Shown here one piece after another: positions 14,153-24,600 of a DNA stretch of 64,000 bases; the first letter of the stretch is position 1; each line of letters begins with the position of its first letter. Below the pieces are notes generated by a model. It ran no database searches and was not told the origin of the DNA. It saw nothing but the letters and a program-made list of their open reading frames with translations. The stretch lies in contig NC_134029.1 of NCBI RefSeq assembly GCF_964204645.1, forward strand, positions 1,249,001 to 1,313,000. Direction: 5' to 3'. Origin of the DNA: Tubulanus polymorphus. Lineage: Eukaryota > Nemertea > Palaeonemertea > Tubulaniformes > Tubulanidae. The translations under genes and the position numbers were made by a program.

Positions 14153-14671
14153 GAAACCATAACTTTTCAATTAGACGCATGAACACGTTTGATATTTGGT
14201 CAAGATTCTAACTTTTTACACTTGCTTGTGTAATTGATTATTATTGTATGTGGCCAGTCCTTGGTTGATCATGTTTAGGGCGAGCTGAACCTTCCGGAGA
14301 ATACTGACTCACGCAATCTTTAGAGAATATCTTCTCTGAGATATCTTCAGTGACAAATGAAATTTGTGTATTCTTTAAACTGAAATATCTACACGAATTA
14401 TTTGCGCATACGTTCATAAGTAAATAACAGTTTATTCTCCGCATTTTATTAGTATGTCATTTGGAATGATATTAGAGTGTTCACATGTAAGAGATATTAA
14501 CAATATTTTGAAACTTGTGGTAGGTTTCAATGAGATGTTGACAATAATACGGTACCGAATAAGACATAATAAGACTTGGATTGGATTCAACGCGTGGACA
14601 GATAATCATCATGTATTTATTTGTTAGAACATATTCAGCAATGACGGCCATGAATAACATTGAGAATAATG

Positions 14672-15649
14672 ATGAATTCTTCATTAGTAACGCAGATTGG
14701 TAAACGACCGTATCACAGTTACACAATCGTCATGTCATTAGAACACAGACACGGCAAGTACCGTGCATTCTCGATAGTTTACTTTTTGATTCTGTCTCTA
14801 CTGGGATCATTTGGAAATATAGCTACATTCCTGATAATGATGACTCGCAGATTCAGGAGTTTATCGTACGCTAACTATCTGATCGTTTTGTCGTTATGCG
14901 ATTTTGTATTTTGTTGCCACATGACGTTGATACCAATTTTACAGTTTATTCTTTTGCGCGTAGCGAGCAAACCGATACTGATGGTGAATTCGAAGAACGG
15001 TTGCAAAGCCTACGAATTTATAATGCTGTCTGCCTCCTTAACAAGTTCGCGTTCAATAATAGCTATATCTCTAGAACGTGCGGCAGTTGTTCTCTTCCCG
15101 TTCACATCTCGTTTAATATGTACACCTAGATTCGCCCGTTGTGTCATCCTATTTATCTTGATAATGAACATTCTTGTCGCATGTTTTATTTCCCCAATAC
15201 TGACTACGGAATATCTTGAATCTTTTGGATGTTACTTCAACAACTCTTTCCTACCGTTAAAAGTTCGTTTGATATTTTTCCCTATTTATACATACAGTCT
15301 GCCCATAGCGGTGATTATTACATCCAATATTGGAATAATAGTTCAGTTATTCAGAGGTTCAAAAATGGTTTCGTCCGATCAGAAAACTACAAATTCAAAA
15401 CGTACGACAATAATGCTTGTAACGGTTTCACTCGCATTCACTGTATTCACATTCCCCTCCTCTGTCATTTCATTTTCGCCTATTCCCTTAAAACTGAAGT
15501 ATTTTCTATTTGAATTTTTCACCAATGTTGTAATGTGTAATTACGTAATAAATTTTTACATATATCTTTTACTTGGTCGAGAAATTCGTGAATATTTCTG
15601 TGCTAAAGTTTGTTGGATGTTGAATAAACGGTGGACCGGCTTTCATTGA
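14672..15649 (+). CDS. Orphan rhodopsin-like GPCR, family copy 2 (intronless)
   Basis: Seven-helix receptor of about 325 aa, tandem with copy 1 in the same orientation. I take the Met at 14672 because it gives the MNSS start shared by the family; a second ATG lies one codon earlier. TM1 GSFGNIATF, cytoplasmic loop 1 with RRFRSLSYAN, the ERA variant of DRY (LERAAVVLFPF), RTTIMLVTVS at the start of TM6, and NFYIY in place of NPxxY followed by GREIREYF. Compared with copy 1, the TM4-ECL2-TM5 part is most divergent, while the TM1-IL1 and TM3-IL2 segments are nearly identical even at DNA level. One difference stands out at the top of TM3, where the usual SSWLIVAIS reads SSRSIIAIS. Function inferred only as G-protein-coupled receptor; ligand unknown. 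Confidence 0.9.
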   Translation: MNSSLVTQIGKRPYHSYTIVMSLEHRHGKYRAFSIVYFLILSLLGSFGNIATFLIMMTRRFRSLSYANYLIVLSLCDFVFCCHMTLIPILQFILLRVASKPILMVNSKNGCKAYEFIMLSASLTSSRSIIAISLERAAVVLFPFTSRLICTPRFARCVILFILIMNILVACFISPILTTEYLESFGCYFNNSFLPLKVRLIFFPIYTYSLPIAVIITSNIGIIVQLFRGSKMVSSDQKTTNSKRTTIMLVTVSLAFTVFTFPSSVISFSPIPLKLKYFLFEFFTNVVMCNYVINFYIYLLLGREIREYFCAKVCWMLNKRWTGFH

Positions 15650-16152
15650 AAATCGCTGATAAAAAGAACAATCCTTGTTATTTAATGATGCAATACATTT
15701 ATTACGTATTTCAAGTTGTAAAATTAACACAACGACTCTTTTAAAGAGTCGAACGAGATCTCCAGCATTCGAACCCTGTGCGCAAACCTCCGAGGAGCAG
15801 TCACAGTTTATCAGTGTGGTGACCAGTCAGGATATGGTCCCGGGCAACTGGTTGTCGAACGCTCTATTCACTTACAATAACCTTACCAGGCCAATTACCT
15901 TGAAGAAAATTTCCCATCAAAAAGCAGATTACATTTAGGCAAAACTAGAACTAAAAATATTTTCAGTAGAGATAATGCGAATGCACAGTGACATTAGATT
16001 AGTTATAAGACAGGTGATATTTGATACACGGTTTTATCAGTAAAATGACTTTCATTCGTCACAAAATATACAAAAATGTTCGATAAATAAATGATGATTA
16101 TTTCATGTTCATATTTGATTGAGAAGCGACGAGTGAATTTAACATCGAAAAC

Positions 16153-17321
16153 ATGCGTCTAGTTATATTTCTCGTGTTTGCCATTCTCTCGGGTAAAACG
16201 TTGGCTAAGTACAGTTTCAAGAACTGTGATAGTAAGTGATAAGTATTTCTACAAGGTTTTATATATGAGCACGTACATATCGTGACAACGAAATTAAAAG
16301 ACGTATTTACGCGTCTGTTGGTTTCAATAGACAAGTGACTACATAATTCAATTGAGGAAAAACACCCATAATTATTGAAAACTAAGAGAGTAGTGACGTT
16401 TAGACTCAGTCTTATGAGCTATTCTAAAAACTGTTTTGAAAATGGCGCAAACAATTGAGTTGGAACATGGCTCATAGAATTGAGTCAAAATGTCATTAGT
16501 ATTAAAAACGGCTGATCGAATTGAGCCGAAGCATCATTATACTCCTTTAGTTTCTAAAGATTTTTACGCTATTTCTATACACTGAGTTAATGGATTGAGA
16601 TCAAGTATCAGAAAATGTATCTATGTAGCTTGAATATGTATCTATGCGTAATTCTTAGATGGACCTCGTAACGTGTCACTGGAAAATTTCTCAATCGATT
16701 CCTCGAAAATTTCAACCGATGACTTCATTGAATTACCCGGAACTTACAACATATCAGCGACATTCTCGGTGAATGAGCCTTTCGACTCGATCGACGCAGA
16801 TGTCACTATGAGAAAACATTATAAAGGAGGTCAGATACTCACAATTTCGTGTTACAAAAACACGGGCTCTTGGTAAGATTTTTGGTTATTTTACAAGTTA
16901 TCGCCTGGTCGTATCGCATGAATTCCAAACGCTTCTTCGACCATAAAAAACTACATACATCTGCCCAGCAAACTACGCGCATAAAGCCTGATTTTCTTTG
17001 AAGAATTAAATGAAATAAGATGGTTTTATGTTGTTTGTGATTTCTAGTTTTTATGAAGATATCTACGGTTCCTTTAACCAAACTGGTAGCATAGTTATTG
17101 ATAAAGAGTTTGATTTACCGGTCATCGCCGGCAGTTCGGGATTATTTGCCCGGGTAAGTCAGATCTTATGAATAAAGCCTAGAACAGATTTTGAAAATGT
17201 CACTAGAGCATTCATTGATCATGTTGTAATATTTTTGTAGGGATTTTATGAATTGACGGTCAAACTACTCTCCGATTCGCAGCAGGTCGGGTGTTTTGTA
17301 ATAAGCGCTGATGTACGATAG
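16153..17321 (+). CDS. GM2-activator-like (ML-type) secreted lipid-binding protein, short form
   Basis: Four exons: 16153-16231, 16659-16872, 17048-17153, 17241-17321; phases 1, 2, 0 agree across all junctions and give 159 aa. Residues 1-18 are a signal peptide (MRLVIFLVFAILSGKTLA), then YSFKNCD, matching the FSWKNCD start of mature GM2 activator proteins. Later landmarks are the strand SLENFSIDSS, the pair C..GSWC near the exon 2/3 junction, and a C-terminal VGCFVISADVR that matches the GCIKI ending of the family. GM2A-type proteins form a beta-cup that lifts glycolipids from membranes for lysosomal hydrolases or carries lipids outside cells. This copy lacks the Cys-rich CxCPF segment present in its neighbour at 17916, so the disulfide pattern is reduced. 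It sits between GPCR genes; a link is not shown. Confidence 0.8.
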
Positions 17322-17876
17322 AATATGAATTTCCGATTCTACTCACACGGATCCAAAACTCGCTCACTCCTCGTTCAAAAAACATTTCAGAAATTTTCTA
17401 TCACTTTCAATATTTGGATTGATTATGAATAATTGTGCAGTAATAATAAACTCGTTCTAATACTGAAAAATTAAATTATAATTGGGTCAGATTTTACCCC
17501 GATTTTACCTGCAAGTGTTTGGCTCCCGGTTGGACTTGACGACTTACACTAAGTAAATTAAATTGGAAATACAAATTGAGACTCGAAAATAGAGATGACT
17601 TCTGTAGTGCGACGACTAATCCAAATGACGGTTAGAGAGTTTGGCTGAGGTCTCTGAGAGATGGGCCGACATCGAGGAAATCCTCATGAAATAACGGATG
17701 TCTCCGACTTGGAATAAGGTCACGAAATTGTATTTATTTCCATCCGAATGAAACAATATTTCATCAACGTGATTTTTCCACGAAAAAAAAAACCGATAAA
17801 TTTGCACCTGTTCTATCGCATAAAAACAGATGCTGATTCTCCCGTGTGAGATCGTTATCTTATCCTAAACTCGGTG

Positions 17877-17883
17877 TATAAAA
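17877..17883 (+). promoter_or_regulatory. TATA box of the second GM2A-like gene
   Basis: TATAAAA lies 33 bp before the ATG at 17916, so the expected start of transcription is only about ten bases upstream of the start codon and the 5' UTR would be very short. Confidence 0.5.
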
Positions 17884-17915
17884 CACGGTCATCATAAAAA
17901 ATCGAATCATTAAAG

Positions 17916-19012
17916 ATGTTGAAAATCACAATAGCACTATTGAGCGTGTTGGTCGCGTGCTCAACTGCTTTCAAATATAAAAACTGTGGTAAGATCGTAT
18001 TTTTATTTTATCTATTCACAATATTTCTGCAATATTACCACCAGGGCCGAGTTGCGCATTCTCCAACTGGTTCTTTAGTTGTTAGATTAGCTATAGAACA
18101 ACACATGTCTCAAATCCAAGCCACGTCTCTGTTACTGGCCCCGGGTTAATTTGTTCATTTTTCTGTTGAATTGCAGGCAGTAATCAGGCTATTCGAGTGA
18201 ATCAACTTTCTTTGTCGCCTTCGTCAATTCATTTCCCCGGTCAGCTGCGTATAAGTGGTTCAGCTACTATAAACAGACCTATCAATGGAAATCTTGAAGT
18301 TAAGATGGATTTAAAGAAGAAATTCCTCTTCTGGATAAAGGTTCCTTGTGTCAAAGGTATAGGATCATGGTAAGTTACATTTTAGATGATGTCTCCGTTA
18401 AAAGAACCGAAATCTGAAGCCGGATCTATTGTTGAATTTAACTTTAATTTTTTATGGAGTTAGATTATTTCATTTTCAAATTGTTAACTCTATCGTCAAA
18501 GCCTAACTCATAACGGTGGAACTGGTTTCACAGTTTGGATTATTTCTGACATATCAAGAAAAACAAACATAAAGACGACGTACACTTGAAAGAAAGGGCT
18601 GTATGACGTTATCTTAAAGATGTCTCAGAAATGTTCCTGTTTTGACTCGAATCAGCCTCAAGCCGTATGTAATAAAACCGCGCATATCTTCAGCACTCAC
18701 CGGAATATATGCGACAAATTGAAGTTGATCTCGTGTCCGGCTGGTAAACAATGTCGTTGCCCATTTTCACCCGGAACGATCAACTTCGACGAAGTTGTCA
18801 ATTTACCAAAAATACCCACTGGACTGAAGATATTAGCCAAGGTACGAATGTACATAACACAAATACTTAAAACGAAATAAAGCTATATATTTGTGATAGA
18901 TTATATAGATATTCATTCATTGATATTTCAGGGATCAATCAAAGTAAAAGCGATGCTACGAGAAAATGGAAGAGAAATCGGTTGCGTGGAAATTGAAACT
19001 TCAATCAAATAA
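17916..19012 (+). CDS. GM2-activator-like (ML-type) secreted protein, long Cys-rich form; one junction unresolved
   Basis: Exons seen: 17916-17988 (signal peptide MLKITIALLSVLVACSTA, then FKYKNCG), 18177-18369 (strand SLSPSSIHFPGQLRISGSA, then VPCVKGIGSW), about 18620-18841 (Cys-rich: KCSCFDSN, ICDKLKLISCPAG, CRCPFSPGTI) and 18932-19012 (GREIGCVEIETSIK, stop). This follows GM2 activator order closely, including the CHCPF-like block missing from the neighbouring gene at 16153. Exon 2 ends in phase 2, but every AG that could start exon 3 in its open frame gives phase 0, so the 2/3 junction does not close. Either there is a small exon or non-canonical site, or a 1-2 nt indel has damaged the gene or assembly. 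Polyadenylation signal AATAAAAG near 19032. Tandem duplicate of the upstream gene. Confidence 0.72.
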
Positions 19013-19158
19013 TACACGATTTTACGAATGTGGAATAAAAGTGAAATTAATTCTAAAATATCTGAAATATTCGTTCGATGTTTAGAATGGAGACCCGAAC
19101 ATAGGAATATCTCAGCGGACTGATATTTTCGATAAAGAATACGTTCTCGTAATGAGTC

Positions 19159-19427
19159 AATTATCTCCTAGGAAAAAAACTAGATGTTATTCTAGTCGCT
19201 GTTTCTTCCTAAGATTTCCGTGTACAGAACAGTCCTCGCAGATAATTCGCTATATTTAATACGACACCTTTTTCCGTACATGCCACAATCTGGTTTGCAC
19301 CAGAAAGATCAAAAACTGACCTATTTGGTCAATCTATAGATCGCGCATGAGCGGTCAGTGGAAGGTTCGTTTGTCGTCTCGACCTGAACATGATCTCACA
19401 GACTGTGGTCACATAAGATTATAATGG
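19159..19427 (+). repeat. Dispersed repeat, copy 1 of 2
   Basis: About 270 bp nearly identical to 26875-27146 in the same orientation, most strictly over the last 150 bp (from TACATGCCACAATCTGG). No ORF. The two copies flank the GPCR3-otopetrin-GPCR4 block as direct repeats. Confidence 0.8.
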
Positions 19428-19733
19428 AGTTCTAGTCGGTTGCCACGACCACAATTTTAGGTTCTACCCGACGCGTATTTCGCCAATTTGATTTTTTTAA
19501 ATGATTTCTATCATTTGTGAATTTTATTGAATCTAATTCTATCAGTGAAGTTGTTACTATTTGACCATATATTTGAATGTAAATATGTTTCTATTCCACA
19601 ATTTCAGGTTCCCCTTTTAATTAAACACAACCCACATTTTCACCTTAGTTTAAATGATTACTATTCGTCGTGAATTTCATTGAATCTAATTCTATCAGTG
19701 AAGTTGTTATGTAAATGTACTGCGTCTATATTT

Positions 19734-20735
19734 CTATTCGACGGTTTTCACTGAACTCTCGGTCACGTGATAAACATTCCGTCTTCTGTTCAACATCCAA
19801 CAAACTTTAGCAAAGAAATAATCACGAATTTCTCGTCCCAGCAGGAGATATATGTAAAAATTTATTGCATAATTACACATTACAAAATTGGTGAAGATTT
19901 CAAAGAGATAGTATTTTGGTTTCAAGGGAATCGGCAGAAATGCGGCGATAGACGTCGGAAGTGTGAACATGGCAAACGCGACTGAAACAGTTATAAGCAT
20001 TACTGTCGTACGTTTAGCTTTAGCCATTCTTTTATCGCAAACTAATTCTGAACTCCTGAATAACTGGAATATCAAGATAGAATTCGATGTCACTATTAAA
20101 CCTAGAGGCAACGGGTAGATGTAAATAGTTAATGCTTCCATTATAATTTCCAGTGGGATGGTAAAACTATAGTAACATCCGATCATTTCTAGGAATTCCA
20201 CATTCAGTGCAGGGGACACATAAATTACAACTAGGACGTTCATGGTTAGAATAAATAGGATGACGCATCGGGCGAATTTCGGTGTACATATCAAACGAGA
20301 TGTGAACGGGAAGAGAACAACTGCCGCTCGTTCTAGAGATATCGCTACTATCAACCACGAACTGCTAAATTGGACAACGGACATAGCAAATTCGTAGGTT
20401 CTACAACTGATCAGTGATCTCACCATAAATATCGGTTCACTCGCCACGTGATAGAATACAAACTGTAAAATAGGCATTATCGTCATATCGCAACAAAACA
20501 GAAAATCACACGATGACAAAACCACTAGATAGTTAGCGTAAGATAAACGACGAAATCTGCGACTTATCATTATCAGGAAAGTGGCTATATTTCCGAACGC
20601 CCCCATTAGAAATAGAATCGCCAAGAAGACAATTGAGAATGCTCGGTAGCTGCCCGTTCTGTAAGCCAAACCCAATAGAATGGTGTAACTGTGGTAGGCG
20701 CGGCTGCTTATGTGCATTGATACAGTTGAATTCAT
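19734..20735 (-). CDS. Orphan rhodopsin-like GPCR, family copy 3 (intronless)
   Basis: About 333 aa from the Met at 20735, chosen because MNST aligns with the start of the other family members; the frame stays open about 35 codons upstream without a convincing ATG context. It shows GAFGNIATFLIM in TM1, a SYANYL motif at IL1/TM2, C before TM3, the ERA replacement of DRY (LERAAVVLFPF), RTTVMLITVS before TM6, NFYIY for NPxxY, and GREIRDYF in helix 8. The C-terminal tail (LNRRRNVYH to KTVE) is longer than in copy 1. Most similar to copy 2 by eye (both have PLKPKYYLFE/PLKLKYFLFE before TM7). Ligand and G protein are unknown. Confidence 0.9.
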   Translation of the reverse strand: MNSTVSMHISSRAYHSYTILLGLAYRTGSYRAFSIVFLAILFLMGAFGNIATFLIMISRRFRRLSYANYLVVLSSCDFLFCCDMTIMPILQFVFYHVASEPIFMVRSLISCRTYEFAMSVVQFSSSWLIVAISLERAAVVLFPFTSRLICTPKFARCVILFILTMNVLVVIYVSPALNVEFLEMIGCYYSFTIPLEIIMEALTIYIYPLPLGLIVTSNSILIFQLFRSSELVCDKRMAKAKRTTVMLITVSVAFAMFTLPTSIAAFLPIPLKPKYYLFEIFTNFVMCNYAINFYIYLLLGREIRDYFFAKVCWMLNRRRNVYHVTESSVKTVE

Positions 20736-21106
20736 GACCATCCTTCCTCGCTGATTGTATTCAAACCAATAATGAATAGAGAAAGGTCTTGGCGAATCAA
20801 TCTGTTCGCATTGAATTAATATTCTATTATCTGTTGTCAACGTTTATTGAAATGAATTATTCGTTGAAACCTAACACAATTTTTATAATACACCAATTTA
20901 ATTCAATTCACGAATATGTCAAATGGACTATTTTAACGGACTAAGTAACGATTTTTGAATAAAATGCGAGCTCGAATAGAATCTGAATTAAATTTACGTG
21001 TGCTCTTGTGGTCAATTTCACATAAAGAAATAAGTATCTGCATATGTTGCTGAAATCTGCGATAGAATGTCATGTTCTCGGGAAAACTGCGAACTTGTTC
21101 TGCGAC

Positions 21107-21315
21107 TTTCTTAAGACGTTTGTCTTAAGACGTATGTCTTAAGACGCTTGTCTTTAGACGTTTGTCTTAAGATATTTTTCTTGAGATTTTTTTCTTAAGA
21201 TTTTTTCCTCAAGATATTTTTCTCAAGATATTTTCCTCAAGATATTTTACTTAAGACAAACGTCTTAAGACAAGCGTCTTAAGAAATACGTCTTAAGACG
21301 AACGTCTTAAGAAAG
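21107..21315. repeat. Large imperfect palindrome built from CTTAAGAC-type repeats
   Basis: The left arm repeats TGTCTTAAGACG-like units, the centre repeats TTCTTAAGAT/CCTCAAGATATTT, and the right arm is the reverse complement of the left (ACTTAAGACAAACGTC...). The arms could form a long hairpin. It lies in the spacer between GPCR copy 3 and the 3' end of the otopetrin gene. Confidence 0.85.
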
Positions 21316-21674
21316 TCCTCAGTCACTCCTCCTCCTCCCTCCACTGTGGCCCCATAGTGACATACCCTTAACATTACACAACCGATGATTTTGCTCTTTT
21401 CGAATATTTCAAAGCTATTCGTACTTAGATGTAGAAACAAGAAACGAATTACAACTTCACGAATACGTACACCCAGGCATGGACAATTCGGACTTTTGAC
21501 TAATTCGGACAGAAATTAAATCGTTTTCGGATTCCCTGACGTACTTTCTTATCCTTAACTTAGACTCTCGCTTCACCCAATCAATTTTGCTAGTCCCTCG
21601 TGTTAGGCGGAATTTACCGTATAACGATAGCTCTTTATTGATAGATCTCGAAACAATAAAACATTTCTTTATTA

Positions 21675-24600
21675 TTACTCGACGTGTTTACGTCTTAAAT
21701 CGTATAGCGAATACCAGATTTCAGCGAGACAAACAGTCGAATGGAACCGATAGAAAATCCCCATCGGAAGCGTTATGTAACTGGCGACCATCCACGGAAA
21801 AATACGATGTTGATTGCGCTGTACGTTCAACGCCATGACCGTCGATTCTCTGACCTCGAACGTCAGTACGGCCCATAAAGCCACGTTAGCGATCAGCAAA
21901 AACGTGATAAACGAACGTCCTGGTTTTTCGTGGCGATCCGAATCGCTCATCGCCGACCGACCAAATGCACAGATTATGAAATGCGTTTGTAAAAAAGTTT
22001 GTAACATTTTAAAAAGTGGTAGCATCAAATAAGCGCAATGTGGACCGTCGATTGTTGAGTGGAACGTGACGATATCGATAGCTCCTAGTAGGTTGAATAT
22101 CTCTCCGGTGAAATACCCGGCTTGTCCTATCAGTAAGAGTGTATCATCGAATAGATCTGGTGAGGTTCCCGTGTGACTCAGTTTACTTGTGGCTTTTAAA
22201 GCGCAGAATACTGCGATTGTGCTGACGGAAAGTAGGAAGAATTGAGTCGTAAGGAATAGTAACATCGACACGTAATACTCGGTGCCGTCTGATGTTTTGT
22301 AGTTCTCAAACACGAAAAACATAGCGATGCTTATAACAGTGATGGACAATACGACGAGACCTAGGAACAAACCTCGATTTGCGCGGTGACAGAATATATC
22401 AGTGTACGGTTTTTGAGGATTTTCTCCGATCTGATCGTCGCTATCCGGAAGAGGTTTCGATACGTTCAGTAACATTTTGTACTGAATAGCAGCGCAGATG
22501 ATGCAGTATTCGACCACGCACGGGTACAGATACGGCGACGCGTTTGTAGCCAAAGTCGCCCCGTTCGACAAGGATTCATCTTCTGTTGTATCATTCTTCA
22601 AAAGTCGGCCTGAAATCACTAAAAAAATTCATAATTCATTAACCTTTATCATCAGGTTTCGTAGAACCGGAAGTTAGGTAAGGTGTGTTAGAATGTGATC
22701 TTATAATTGTGTAGGCGCACTAGATTAGTACGACACCTAGAGTATATGTACTGTACTAAAAGTTTATGTATGCATGCACAGTTGATTAATAAAGTTAGTT
22801 ATTCAGTAGTGTTCATAGAAGATACGTCGTTATTGTTTATCCTCTGCTGATAGTCCGAAATGGCTAATCAAAGTCAATCAGTGACCCAGGCTCATTCGTC
22901 TAACATAGTACCGTCAACAAGGTGGTCATATCTGTCATCATTCATCTTATGGGCCACGTGATCGATTGTATTTATAGGGATCTTTGAACAAGGTGAAATA
23001 CTATAAAATAGAATACAAACAGAAGACTAATGATATTTACTTCGAGTGTGGTGGTTTTCATTGCTCATCGCTTCCAGGGTTTCATGAGTTGTGATTGAGC
23101 ACCAAAGAGTTACGTTATACGCAATCAGATGTATCAAAGCGAATCTGACTAGCTTCACTCGTCTATTCACATATATCTGTAATGTAAATCATCAACACCA
23201 TTTATAGGGACAAAAACACTGATCTAATAATATTCAAATCACGCTTTATACAGACCGCCAGATCGCGGAGGTTCGTCAATTCGCTGATCTATGCATATAT
23301 GAATTTTGCTTGTATTTGAACTTCAAAGTTTATTTTTCAGAATCTGAGCATTTGAGCATCTGAGCATTGGGGAAATATATCTAGCGTTACATGCATTATT
23401 TTAATAAAAGGCAAACAACAAAAAAACAGGAGGAGGCCCTCCGGAATTCAAGAACCTAGACTTGAATCTCACTCTGCAAGCCTGTAAAAGTTATGCCACT
23501 TACATTGCTGTATTTGAATACTTGAAACGACTGCAGGAGAATAATGAGAATCGTAACGAAGTTGTTTATTGTATCGATGATGTCTTTCCACGTCCAGTTC
23601 TGTTTCAACTGTTCAAACGGCGAAACCAATCGAAATCCGAACATTATCATACCGACAATGTTAAATGCTGAAAATAATGTACGATAATCTGTGACCAAAA
23701 CAATAGAATACCGGCTTCATTTAACATCACAAAACTTTAGTTTTGGAGTCAAATGCACACCGACCTAAGAATATTTTTCTTTAGACAGTAAAATAATTCT
23801 GAAGGTCACACCCCTAATTCAAATTCGGACAAAACCTGTAACATGTTCACATTATCATATGATTTATTACACACAGAACTATATGAATGTTATATCTGGG
23901 TTTTCTTCAATATTATTTTCGTATTCTGTGCATATTTGGGGAATCATAGATATTCAATTGAACGAGCTGTATTTTATTTGAAAGGGCACTATAGTTGTAT
24001 ACTTTTATTGGACATGGATTCTGATGACAGCCTTAATTCGCATTTCGCCGACGATTTCTTTTTTTATTTTAGGATTCAGACATCTTTTCCGATCCATTGT
24101 CCGCGGCGTTGCTTTGCAATACGTACCGACCAGGCCGCATTTAGGATACAAGCTTATCACGTGCTGATATCCATACGCGACTTCCGGGTAGAATGCGTGC
24201 CGCTCATCTTGTTCGGTTGGTTGGTCTCCGTCCGGTTTGCTGTCAGCTCTGGATATCGTAGTTAGTTGGAATTGTGAATTGGGTTGTGAGATGGGGTCGC
24301 GTCTGTGACTTGCACGTCTGTATATGTCTAGGTGAAGGTACAACATCGCTATAAGTGCTACAAGTCCCATATACACCCTAAATACTATACCCTAGACAGA
24401 GAAACAAAACACTTATTCAAACCTTTACAACATCAAAAACATTCAATAATATGTATTTGTATTTTACTATAATTTCTAACGCTTGCGACAGATTTTTCCA
24501 ATGAAATATGTTCGAATTTCTTTTCCCAGTAAAAGATATATGTAAAAATTAATGGCGTAGTTACAAACGTGCAACTGTGTGAAAATATCTAAATAGAATT

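Noticed and set aside
15755-15785. tRNA-like B box (CATTCGAACCC)
   Set aside because: No A box or cloverleaf upstream.
23843-24265. 140-codon plus-strand frame
   Set aside because: Overlaps otopetrin exon 2 antisense and its introns; shadow of that exon.
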